Shown here piece by piece: positions 1-5,480 of a DNA stretch of 5,676 nucleotides (its first letter is position 1; the number at the start of each line of letters is the position of its first letter). Under the pieces are notes generated by a model that searched no databases, was not told where the DNA came from, and saw only the letters and a program-made list of their open reading frames with translations. The position numbers were made by a program, and so were the translations under genes. This DNA is from Actinomycetes bacterium (GTDB lineage Bacteria; Actinomycetota; Acidimicrobiia; Acidimicrobiales; RAAP-2). The stretch is taken from positions 1 to 5,676 of the forward strand of contig JAJYMD010000186.1 in NCBI GenBank assembly GCA_021787255.1, written 5' to 3'.

Positions 1-127
1 GCTTGGCGGCGGTCGACAGGTAGCTTCGAAATGCGAGGAACGCCCGGGCACCTTCGTTGCTGCGGAAGCCGCCAGAGACCTTCTGGGCGATCTTCACCAT
101 CCGGACGTCTCTCTCACTCAAGTTGTT
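1..127 (-). pseudogene. tnpC: IS66-family transposase TnpC, C-terminal fragment (interrupted)
   Basis: Read on the minus strand from 127 to 1, one open frame encodes [16 protein letters not shown], then a stretch containing [19 protein letters not shown] and LSTAAK. This is the conserved C-terminal end of IS66 transposases (family pattern NNxAExDLRM-K-KISGxFRSxxGAxxFxxIRSYxST). The Glu in LSERD corresponds to the acidic residue regarded as the last member of the DDE triad in this family. The fragment runs off the left edge without a stop. Its upstream half lies at the other end of the window (5600-5676), in the same frame once the intervening element and one GTT copy are removed. The gene was therefore one open frame split by the RIT insertion just before the catalytic Glu, and the product should be inactive. 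The family call rests on motif recognition by eye and is secure because both halves fit. Confidence 0.88.
125..127. repeat. Left GTT target duplication or crossover core
   Basis: GTT lies at the left IS66/RIT junction and again at 5600-5602 on the right. The uninterrupted IS66 codons (GAC-AAC-AAC on the minus strand) need only one of the two copies. A tyrosine recombinase crossover within a short shared core would leave this pattern, and so would a 3-bp staggered duplication. Confidence 0.7.
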
Positions 128-158
128 CGTGTTATTCCGATATCGGAATAACACGAAC
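125..158. repeat. 34-bp perfect palindrome at the left RIT end
   Basis: The half gttcgtgttattccgat (125-141) is followed directly by its exact reverse complement (142-158), with no spacer and no mismatch. It lies outside the left terminal repeat and has no counterpart at the right end. It contains two abutting inverted copies of the 9-bp arm TATTCCGAT (133-141 and 142-150), each with the 8-bp block that would be a recombination spacer (GTTCGTGT at 125-132 and ACACGAAC at 151-158). It could extrude as a cruciform and is the best candidate for the recombination site region. Confidence 0.9.
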
Positions 159-167
159 TATTCCGAT
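142..167. other. Candidate tyrosine-recombinase core site (9-8-9)
   Basis: Two inverted 9-bp arms, ATCGGAATA (142-150) and TATTCCGAT (159-167), flank an 8-bp spacer ACACGAAC (151-158). Inverted arms of about 9-11 bp around a 6-8 bp spacer are the usual core-site layout for tyrosine recombinases. The arm recurs at 133-141 and at the right end (5591-5599). The layout is directly visible; its use by RitA, RitB or RitC is inferred. Confidence 0.6.
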
Positions 168-244
168 GTCGCGCTTATGCCGATGTCCGCGTGAAGAGCG
201 AGGTCACGGCGGTGATCTGGCCGGGAAGTTCGGCATAACTACAG
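159..244 (+). repeat. RIT left terminal inverted repeat (86 bp)
   Basis: This is the exact reverse complement of 5514-5599; with the adjoining AAC/GTT the match runs 89 bp (156-244 against 5514-5602). It begins with the arm TATTCCGAT. Inside are two near-identical direct copies (CCGATGTCGCG from 163 and CCGATGTCCGCG from 180) and a 9-bp inverted pair (TTATGCCGA 175-183, TCGGCATAA 230-238). These could be accessory binding sites for the recombinases. The first mismatch with the right repeat is at base 245, on the ritA side. Confidence 0.95.
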
Positions 245-256
245 GGCCTTGGGCCA

Positions 257-289
257 TCCTTCCTGTTCGGACAACGGAAGGAGAGGATC
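257..289 (+). promoter_or_regulatory. ritA ribosome binding site inside a hairpin
   Basis: AAGGAG (278-283) lies 6 bases before the ritA ATG. The same bases form the 3' arm of a hairpin: TCCTTCC (257-263) pairs perfectly with GGAAGGA (276-282). The stem may extend by three pairs (265-267 with 273-275) past a bulged T. The hairpin would cover the ribosome binding site and so limit RitA translation. No convincing -35/-10 pair was seen between the terminal repeat and this site. Confidence 0.6.
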
Positions 290-1513
290 ATGAAGGCTGC
301 CTATCGACTTTGGATACCGCTCGCGCCGCGGCGACTCGAAGAGCACGTCGAGGGCTTCGCCATGGAGCTCGAAGCGCTTGGGTACGCGCCACGAAGTATC
401 AAGGAGCAGTTGCTGCTCATGGACCACCTCGCGTCGTGGCTCGCGGCGAAAGAGCTGATGACGGACGCACTTTCCGACGAGGTGGTGCGAGCCTTCGTCG
501 CTGAACGGCGCCGAACGACGATGAAGTTGCGCTCCGAACGTGCCCTTGTCCCACTACTCCGCTACCTTCGCGCCCTAGGCTTTGCTCCAGCGAAGGTGCC
601 CGAGTTCCCCGCGACCCCCGCGGAGGCACTGCTCCAGCGTTTCGGGAGGTTCCTGGAGAGCGAGAAGAGCCTCGCTCCCTCAACGGTGCGCAGCTACTGC
701 TCGCTCGTGCGTCCCTTCGTCGTCGCGCAGGCTGGACGACCGGGTGGGTGGGCATCGCTCTCCCCACGCGACGTGGACCAGTTCATTGTCGCCCGAGCAT
801 CAGTCGATCGCCCGGGCTCGGTCGGCGTGCGGGCGAATGCCCTCCGGGCACTCTTTCGGTGGATGTGGCGAGAGCGCCTCGTCGATGCATCGCTTCCCGG
901 CGCGGTGGGGCGTGTCGCGGCCCCCGCCGCCACGAGGGTTGGCCAGAGGGCGTTCGAAAAGGAGGAGCTCGTCAGGTTGTTCGGCGCCCTCTCCAAGGAC
1001 GTGGCGGCGCGTCGTCGCGACCAGGCGATGCTCGCGTTGCTGGCCCGCCTCGGGCTCCGGGCCGGGGAGGTGGCCTCGCTCCGCCTCGACGACCTCGATT
1101 GGCGCGCCGGGGTGATCCGGGTGCGCGGCAAACGAGGCCGGGTCGATGAGTTGCCGCTACCGAGCGACGTCGGGGCAGCCCTCGGCGCCTACCTGAAGAG
1201 CGCCCGTTCTTCGGGCACGAGCCACCGCGAGGTCTTCCTCGGCGTCGACGCGCCGCACGGACCGATCACGGGCGCCGCGGTCACGAGTGTCGTGATCCAA
1301 GCCCGCCGACGTGCCGGCATCGACGGCCGTGGCGGTGCGCACCGGCTCCGACACTCCGCCGCCTGCGCAGTGCTCGCCTCCGGCGGCGGCCTCACCGAGG
1401 TCGCTCAGCTCCTCCGTCACGAGCACCCGAGCGCGAGCGCCCGCTACGCGCGCTCAAACCTCGAGGCGCTTGCCACGCTCGCCCGCCCTTGGCCGGCCGA
1501 GGTGGTCCGATGA
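290..1513 (+). CDS. ritA: RitA tyrosine recombinase (first gene of the trio)
   Basis: This 407-residue tyrosine recombinase has two SAM-like/core-binding regions (about 15-100 and 112-205) before the catalytic domain (about 220-400). The catalytic set is complete: Arg257 in GLRAGEV, Lys281 in RGKRGR, His351 and Arg354 in HRLRH, His377 in LLRH and Tyr386 nine residues later. The extra N-terminal region and the length near 400 fit the longest, first gene of RIT elements. The ATG at 290 follows AAGGAG by 6 bases. The stop overlaps the ritB start (ATGA at 1510-1513), pointing to translational coupling. It should cut and rejoin the RIT ends through a 3'-phosphotyrosine intermediate, with RitB and RitC. 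The Rit name comes from gene order and family features; how the three proteins divide the work is not known from sequence. Confidence 0.9.
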   Translation: MKAAYRLWIPLAPRRLEEHVEGFAMELEALGYAPRSIKEQLLLMDHLASWLAAKELMTDALSDEVVRAFVAERRRTTMKLRSERALVPLLRYLRALGFAPAKVPEFPATPAEALLQRFGRFLESEKSLAPSTVRSYCSLVRPFVVAQAGRPGGWASLSPRDVDQFIVARASVDRPGSVGVRANALRALFRWMWRERLVDASLPGAVGRVAAPAATRVGQRAFEKEELVRLFGALSKDVAARRRDQAMLALLARLGLRAGEVASLRLDDLDWRAGVIRVRGKRGRVDELPLPSDVGAALGAYLKSARSSGTSHREVFLGVDAPHGPITGAAVTSVVIQARRRAGIDGRGGAHRLRHSAACAVLASGGGLTEVAQLLRHEHPSASARYARSNLEALATLARPWPAEVVR

Positions 1514-2421
1514 CCCTCGACCTCCGCGCTGCGGCAACAGAGCATCTCGCAGCGCGGCGCGCCCGCGGCTACCGCCTCGCCGATCACGACTGGCTGGTCC
1601 GCTCCTTCCTCGACGGCCTCGAGAGCCGGGGTGTCACCACGATCACTGTTGCTGACGCCTTGGCCTTTGCCCGGCTGCCCGAGGCCAACGAGCGCTGGCA
1701 CGCCCAACGTCTGGTCGTGATCCGGGACCTCGCCCGCCACGTGCACGGTATCGATCCGGCGGCTGCAGAGCTCGTCCCGCCGGGGTTGATCCGCTCGCGG
1801 GTCGTCCGCCGTCACCCCTACCTGTATTCCGATGCGCAAGTCGAAGCACTCCTTTCGGCGGCCTCCGCACTGTCGCCACCAGCGATCGCCGCAACGATGC
1901 ACACGTTCATCGGCCTGCTGTCGGTCAGCGGGATGCGGGCCGGGGAAGCCGTCGCGCTCGACGTCGGCGACCTCGACATCGATCAACAGGTGCTGGCGGT
2001 GACCGGCAAGTACAACAAGGAGCGGCTCGTGCCGCTTCATCGAAGCGTCGTCGAGGTGCTGGCGAAGTATCTTGGAGACCGCGGAGCGCAGGAGCCGTTC
2101 TTCCTCGGGGTAAGAGGAGGCCGGCTGAACGCCAACACGGCCCGGGCGGTCTTCCGGCAGCTCGTGGCCGAGTGCCGACTCGAGCCGCGGCCCGGGTGTG
2201 GCACCCCGCGGCTGCATGACTTCAGGCATCGCTTCGCGGTTATCAGCCTCGCCGACGCGCAGAGGAGCGGCTCGGACATCGACGCCTGCGTCGCAGTGCT
2301 CGCCGACTACCTCGGCCACGTCGACGCGGCCTGCACATACTGGTATCTCGAGGCGAGCCTCGAGCTCATGACCAGCGTCTCCGAGCGGGTCGCCGCGTTC
2401 TTCAGCAGGAACGCCCGATGA
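1510..2421 (+). CDS. ritB: RitB tyrosine recombinase (second gene of the trio)
   Basis: This 303-residue tyrosine recombinase has an N-terminal core-binding region (about 5-95) and a catalytic domain (about 105-295). Catalytic residues are Arg143 in GMRAGEA, Lys167 in TGKYNK, His236 and Arg239 in HDFRH, His270 in YLGH, and Tyr279, the second Tyr of TYWYL and nine residues after His270. The start is taken at 1510, not at an in-frame ATG at 1489: 1510 gives the ATGA overlap with ritA and removes seven residues that lie inside the ritA end. The stop again overlaps the next start (ATGA 2418-2421). It is shorter than RitA and has only one core-binding region. It presumably acts in one complex with its neighbours at the terminal repeats. 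Confidence 0.9.
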   Translation: MTLDLRAAATEHLAARRARGYRLADHDWLVRSFLDGLESRGVTTITVADALAFARLPEANERWHAQRLVVIRDLARHVHGIDPAAAELVPPGLIRSRVVRRHPYLYSDAQVEALLSAASALSPPAIAATMHTFIGLLSVSGMRAGEAVALDVGDLDIDQQVLAVTGKYNKERLVPLHRSVVEVLAKYLGDRGAQEPFFLGVRGGRLNANTARAVFRQLVAECRLEPRPGCGTPRLHDFRHRFAVISLADAQRSGSDIDACVAVLADYLGHVDAACTYWYLEASLELMTSVSERVAAFFSRNAR

Positions 2422-3413
2422 GCGCGCTCGCCCCGACGCTCCAGTCGTTCTTCGCGAGCTACCTCTCCACCCAACGGGGCGCGAGCCGCCACACGGTCAC
2501 CGCGTATCGCGACACCTTCCGGCTGCTCCTCGGCTACGTGCAGGAGCGGACCGGTGTCCGTCCGAGCGAGGTCGACATTGCAATGCTCGATGCTGAGCTT
2601 GTCGGCGAGTTCCTCGCGATGCTCGAACAACAACGAGGCAACAGCGCTCGGACCCGCAATGCCCGACTCGCGGCGATCCACTCGCTGTTCTCGCACGCTG
2701 CCCTTCGGCACCCCGAGCACGCCGAGCTCATCGCCCACGTACTCGCGATCCCGTTCAAGCGCAGCCAGCAGACTGTTGTGAGCTACCTCGACGACCTCGA
2801 GGTCGAAGCGCTGCTCGCAACCCCGGACCGTTCAAGTTGGACCGGACGCCGAGATCACCTTCTCCTGCTCCTCATGGTCACCACGGGGCTGCGGGTCTCG
2901 GAGGTCACTTCGCTCGCCCGCGCTGACGTCTCGGCTGATCGCCGGTTCGCGAGCATCTCTTGCACCGGCAAGGGCCGAAAGCAGCGCGTCACGCCGATCG
3001 ATAGGCCCACCGCCGCGGCCCTGAAAGCATGGCTGACCGAGAACCGTGGTGACTCCGACACCCCGTTGTTCACAGCCCGCGGAACGAACCGTCCGCTCAG
3101 CTCCGACGCTGTCGCCCAAAGGATCTGCCTGCACGCGAGCGCGGCGGCTGTGGCCTGTCCAAGCTTGGTCACGAAGAACGTGACGCCCCATGTCTTGCGC
3201 CATACCTGCGCAATGAGAATGCTGTCCGCAGGAGTTGGGATCGCAGCCGTGTCGCTATTCCTCGGTCACGAGTCCCTGGCATCCACGCGCCCCTACGTCC
3301 ACGCTGATCTCGATCTGAAGCAGCGGGCGCTCGACCGAACGGCGCCGCCCAGGGTGAAACCGGGCCGCTATAGACCGCCAGACGAGCTCCTCGCCTTCCT
3401 AATGGGGATATGA
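2418..3413 (+). CDS. ritC: RitC tyrosine recombinase (third gene of the trio)
   Basis: This 331-residue tyrosine recombinase has a core-binding region at about 5-95 and a catalytic domain at about 120-305. Catalytic residues are Arg159 in GLRVSE, Lys185 in TGKGRK, His258 and Arg261 in HVLRH, His284 in FLGH and Tyr293 nine residues later. After the catalytic core comes HADLDLKQRALDRTAPP and a tail ending LLAFLMGI, as in other third genes of RIT elements. The tail is therefore complete, and the IS110 element lies behind the gene rather than in it. The ATG at 2418 overlaps the ritB stop by 4 bases. A G-rich tract begins about 26 bases after the stop. Confidence 0.9.
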   Translation: MSALAPTLQSFFASYLSTQRGASRHTVTAYRDTFRLLLGYVQERTGVRPSEVDIAMLDAELVGEFLAMLEQQRGNSARTRNARLAAIHSLFSHAALRHPEHAELIAHVLAIPFKRSQQTVVSYLDDLEVEALLATPDRSSWTGRRDHLLLLLMVTTGLRVSEVTSLARADVSADRRFASISCTGKGRKQRVTPIDRPTAAALKAWLTENRGDSDTPLFTARGTNRPLSSDAVAQRICLHASAAAVACPSLVTKNVTPHVLRHTCAMRMLSAGVGIAAVSLFLGHESLASTRPYVHADLDLKQRALDRTAPPRVKPGRYRPPDELLAFLMGI

Positions 3414-3439
3414 GGGCGGTTGAAGGCTGTGGAGAAGTA

Positions 3440-3476
3440 GGGGTAGTAGTTGGGGAGAGGGGCGCGGGGGGAGGGG
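3440..3476 (+). other. G-quadruplex-forming tract
   Basis: Five G-runs lie in 37 bases: 3440-3443, 3452-3455, 3459-3462, 3466-3471 and 3473-3476, with loops of 8, 3, 3 and 1 bases. The last four runs alone fit the classical G-quadruplex rule with very short loops. The tract lies just after the ritC stop, on the coding strand, near the expected left edge of the IS110 element. It could halt transcription from the rit operon or mark the insertion site; neither role is shown by the sequence. Confidence 0.65.
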
Positions 3477-3505
3477 ATCCACAACCGGGCCGATCTGTGG
3501 ATCCC
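3474..3505. repeat. 10-bp inverted repeat after the G-tract
   Basis: GGGATCCACA (3474-3483) and TGTGGATCCC (3496-3505) are perfect inverted copies around a 12-base spacer. As RNA this is a strong hairpin, possibly a terminator for the rit operon, although no T-run follows. Part of the left arm (ATCCACAACCG with the next bases) recurs at 5469-5479. Confidence 0.6.
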
Positions 3506-3646
3506 GACAACAGATCGATCGCCGTCGAGGTCGAGGTCGATGTCGGCTCGGCGACGTCCTGGGACTGGACCCGTGATCGGTGGTGGCTCGTCAGGCTGTC
3601 GTGCGCCGAGCGCTGCGTGGTCGTCTCCGCCGGTCTCAGCTACTTG

Positions 3647-3703
3647 GCTGCCGAGCACCTCGCCTCCCAGCTGAGCGAGCTGTCCGAGCTCTCCGGCGTC
3701 AGC
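3647..3703 (+). ncRNA. Possible 5' stem-loop of the bridge RNA locus (diverged unit)
   Basis: CGAGCAC (3652-3658) is followed by a short hairpin (CAGCT 3668-3672 with AGCTG 3678-3682) and enclosed by an outer stem (GCTG 3647-3650 with CAGC 3700-3703, and CCG 3651-3653 with CGG 3694-3696, around a 3-base bulge). This is the plan of the three units further down, but it lacks CAAG and the GTG block. It may be a decayed unit or the 5' stem-loop that bridge RNAs carry before their guide loops. The surrounding bases 3506-3737 show nothing else I can support. Confidence 0.3.
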
Positions 3704-3737
3704 ACAGCGACACCACCGCTTCGATGAAGATGTGGCA

Positions 3738-3895
3738 CCGGCGCGACGAGCACTATTGCGACCCGGGCTTCGAGCCCAAGACCAAGACCGTGGCGTCGCG
3801 CCGGGCCCACAAGCTGTCAGCGCCGGTGGGTCGAGCACTATGCCGCCCCGGGCCTCAGAGCCCTTCCTCAAGACCGTGGCGGCCCACCGGCGTTG
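3738..3895 (+). ncRNA. Candidate IS110 bridge RNA: two related guide loops
   Basis: Two stem-loops lie head to tail upstream of the transposase, as in IS110-group bridge RNAs. Loop A (3738-3804) has an 11-bp perfect stem (3738-3748 with 3794-3804). Loop B (3818-3895) has a 16-pair stem (3818-3833 with 3880-3895, two G-U pairs). The stem sequences differ between A and B but both pair. Both share CGAGCACTAT, an inner GGGC...GCCC hairpin and CAAGACCGTGGCG. They differ just before the inner hairpin (TTGCGACCC at 3756-3764; TGCCGCCCC at 3841-3849) and just after it (AAGAC at 3778-3782; TTCCT at 3864-3868). These are the expected left and right guide positions, so A would be the target loop and B the donor loop. 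Promoter and RNA ends were not found. Confidence 0.62.
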
Positions 3896-3950
3896 GGCAA
3901 CCCCAAGCAGCTGCTACATCGAATAGGGCAGGATGGCGACGTTCCCAGCC

Positions 3951-4019
3951 GCCTGGAGACGAGCACTCTTTCGGCCCAGGGCCAGCGAGCCCTCAGCCAA
4001 GTGCGTGCCGCTTCGGGTC
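3951..4019 (+). ncRNA. Third, diverged guide-loop-like unit
   Basis: This stretch repeats the plan of loops A and B. GACGAGCACT (3958-3967) is shared exactly with loop A. An inner hairpin GGGC (3979-3982)/GCCC (3989-3992) follows at nearly the same distance, and CAAG (3998-4001) starts six bases after the GCCC end, exactly as in A and B. GTG and CG then follow at matching positions. The outer stem, in the register used by A, gives only 8 of 11 pairs including G-U, so it is weaker. The guide-position bases differ again (about 3969-3978 and 3993-3997). It may be a spare loop, a remnant of a tandem copy or part of a longer RNA. Another GAGCACT at 4067-4073 lacks the rest. Confidence 0.42.
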
Positions 4020-4143
4020 CGACGAGGAGCGAGGAGACCGAACCACCAGTCTGGATGTCGTGCCAAGAGCACTTCCATTAGGGCGTCGGGGTCGACTCGT
4101 GGCTGAGGGATGCAACTATCCGATAAGTGACGAGGAGGTTCGA
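4020..4143 (+). promoter_or_regulatory. Transposase leader with strong ribosome binding site
   Basis: GAGGAGG (4132-4138) lies 5 bases before the ATG at 4144 and decides that start. The bases before it hold a lone GAGCACT (4067-4073) and AT-richer words (TATCCGATAAG near 4118-4128) that could include a -10 element, but no matching -35 was convincing. The frame is open far upstream of 4144, yet that stretch encodes biased, family-unlike sequence across the stem-loops and is not taken as coding. Confidence 0.6.
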
Positions 4144-5367
4144 ATGATCTTTGTGGGAAACGACTGGGCCGAAGGCCACCACGACATCGAGATCCAAGAC
4201 GAGGCCGGCCAGTGCCTGGTTCGTCGGCGCCTGGAGGAGGGCGTGGCTGGCGTCGGCGTGCTGCACGACCTGCTCGCCGACCTCGTCGATGACGCAGCTC
4301 AGGTGGTGATCGGCATAGAGACCGACCGGGGGCTGTGGGTAGCGGCACTCGTAGGTGCCGGCTACCAGGTCTACGCGATCAACCCGAAGGCCGTCGCCCG
4401 CTACCGGGAGCGCTACGGGGGTGGCTCTGGCAAGAAGTCCGATGCCCTCGACGCCCACGTGCTCGCGGACCTCGTCCGACTCGACCGCCACAACCACCGC
4501 CCGGTTGCCGGAGACAGCGTCGAGGCCGAGGCGGTAAAGGTCCTGGCGCGCGCTCAGCACCGCCTCATATGGCTCCGGCGTCGCCAGCTGAACGCACTGC
4601 GGGCGATGCTTCGCGAGTTCTACCCCGCGGCAATGGTGGCCTTCGGAGACGACCTCGCCCACCCAGATGCCCTAGCGGTGCTCGAAGCCGCCCCGAGCCC
4701 GGCCAAAGGACGTGCCCTGTCGGCTGCGCGCATAGCTGCATGCCTGCGCCGTGGCGGGCGCAAGCGCTACGTAGATAGCCGGGCACAAGAGATCCACGAG
4801 GCGCTTCGCTCCGAGCAGCTCACCCCGCCAGAGGGCCTCGCCGAGGCATACGCAGCCGCGGTGGTAGCTGCGGTGAAGGTGATAGGCGAGATGAACCGTC
4901 AGCTCACCTCACTCGAGCGGGACCTCGGCTCGGCTTTTGAGAAGCACCCGGACGCTGCGATCATCGCCAGCCAGCCCGGCCTCGGTGTGGTCCTCAGCGC
5001 CCGGGTGCTCGGTGAGTTCGGGGACGACCCGAACCGCTACAAAGATGCTAGATGCCGCAAGAACTACGCGGGGACCTCGCCGATCACCGTCGCGTCTGGC
5101 AAGTCCAAGGTGGTAAAGGCGCGCTACGTCGGCAACCACCACCTGAAAGACGCCTGCTACCTATGGGCGTTCTGCGCGCTCAGCGCCTCACCCGGGGCAC
5201 GCCGCTACTACGACACCCTGCGCGGCCGCAACCTCGAGCACGACGCCGCTCTGCGGGCGCTCGGCAACCGCCTCGTCGGCATCCTCGACGGCTGCCTGCG
5301 CCACCGCAGCCTCTATGACGAGCAGATCGCCTGGGCCCACCGCAGTGAGGACAAAGCCGCCGCGTAG
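4144..5367 (+). CDS. IS110-family DEDD transposase (bridge-RNA-guided recombinase)
   Basis: This 407-residue protein has the two domains of IS110 transposases. The N-terminal RuvC-like DEDD domain (about 1-150) shows Asp7 in GNDWAE, Glu59 in GIETDRG, and Asp100 and Asp103 in KKSDALDA, with INPKAV between. The C-terminal domain (about 270-385) shows SQPGLG, EFGDDPNRYKD, NYAGTSPITVASGK, SPGARRYYD and ALRALGNRLVGIL. Ser318 in ASGKSK is the likely nucleophile by analogy with characterised IS110 enzymes. All key residues are present, so it should be active. The ATG at 4144 follows GAGGAGG and gives the usual family N-terminus. Members recombine element and target DNA using a bridge RNA, here probably encoded upstream. 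It belongs to the inner element, not the RIT. Confidence 0.94.
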   Translation: MIFVGNDWAEGHHDIEIQDEAGQCLVRRRLEEGVAGVGVLHDLLADLVDDAAQVVIGIETDRGLWVAALVGAGYQVYAINPKAVARYRERYGGGSGKKSDALDAHVLADLVRLDRHNHRPVAGDSVEAEAVKVLARAQHRLIWLRRRQLNALRAMLREFYPAAMVAFGDDLAHPDALAVLEAAPSPAKGRALSAARIAACLRRGGRKRYVDSRAQEIHEALRSEQLTPPEGLAEAYAAAVVAAVKVIGEMNRQLTSLERDLGSAFEKHPDAAIIASQPGLGVVLSARVLGEFGDDPNRYKDARCRKNYAGTSPITVASGKSKVVKARYVGNHHLKDACYLWAFCALSASPGARRYYDTLRGRNLEHDAALRALGNRLVGILDGCLRHRSLYDEQIAWAHRSEDKAAA

Positions 5368-5369
5368 CC

Positions 5370-5381
5370 GAGATCGATCTC
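5370..5381. repeat. 12-bp palindrome behind the transposase
   Basis: GAGATCGATCTC is a perfect palindrome starting 3 bases after the transposase stop. It could be part of an end structure of the IS110 element or a weak transcript-end hairpin; it is too short to assign. Confidence 0.4.
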
Positions 5382-5418
5382 CCTGCAGTTACGAGTAGTT
5401 CTGTGAGCAACTGGACTT

Positions 5419-5441
5419 GTCGCGCCCCATCGGGGACCGAC
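5419..5441 (+). terminator. Terminator-like hairpin without a T-run
   Basis: CCCC (5425-5428) pairs with GGGG (5432-5435) across the loop ATC. An outer stem, GTCG (5419-5422) with CGAC (5438-5441), encloses it across a small asymmetric gap. It lies about 50 bases after the transposase stop. No T-run follows, which is common for high-GC hosts but leaves the call weak; it could equally be a right-end structure of the IS110 element. Confidence 0.35.
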
Positions 5442-5480
5442 CACGACGAAGGGAACGAACCATGAGTTATCCACAACCGC

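Noticed and set aside
125..158. Intrinsic terminator
   Set aside because: It is a hairpin-capable palindrome, but it is built from recombination arms, has no T-run and lies at the element end, so a site role explains it better.
31..504. 157-codon open frame on the plus strand over the left end
   Set aside because: It crosses the IS66 fragment, the palindrome and the terminal repeat and overlaps ritA in another frame; the composition is Arg/Ser-rich noise.
1489..1509. Earlier ATG for ritB
   Set aside because: It adds seven residues inside ritA with no good ribosome binding site; the ATGA overlap at 1510 matches the ritB/ritC junction.
1444..2319. 291-codon open frame on the minus strand
   Set aside because: It lies entirely opposite ritB and the end of ritA, shows no recognisable motif, and is a shadow of high-GC coding sequence.
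3639..3740. Small protein gene in the leader before the stem-loops
   Set aside because: Short open frames here have no ribosome binding site and no family resemblance and overlap structured DNA.
3738..4019. CRISPR array
   Set aside because: The repeats are few, diverged and themselves fold as long stem-loops with an inner hairpin; spacing is uneven, with no short identical repeats, no unique equal-length spacers and no cas genes.
4067..4084. Fourth or fifth guide-loop unit at the GAGCACT near 4067
   Set aside because: No GGGC/GCCC hairpin, CAAG block or outer stem follows at the right distances; only the 7-base word is shared.
3580..4143. In-frame extension of the IS110 transposase by 188 residues (open frame from 3580)
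   Set aside because: The sequence before 4144 is biased and unlike the family, it runs through the paired stem-loops, and the typical N-terminus MIFVGNDWAE with a strong ribosome binding site begins at 4144.
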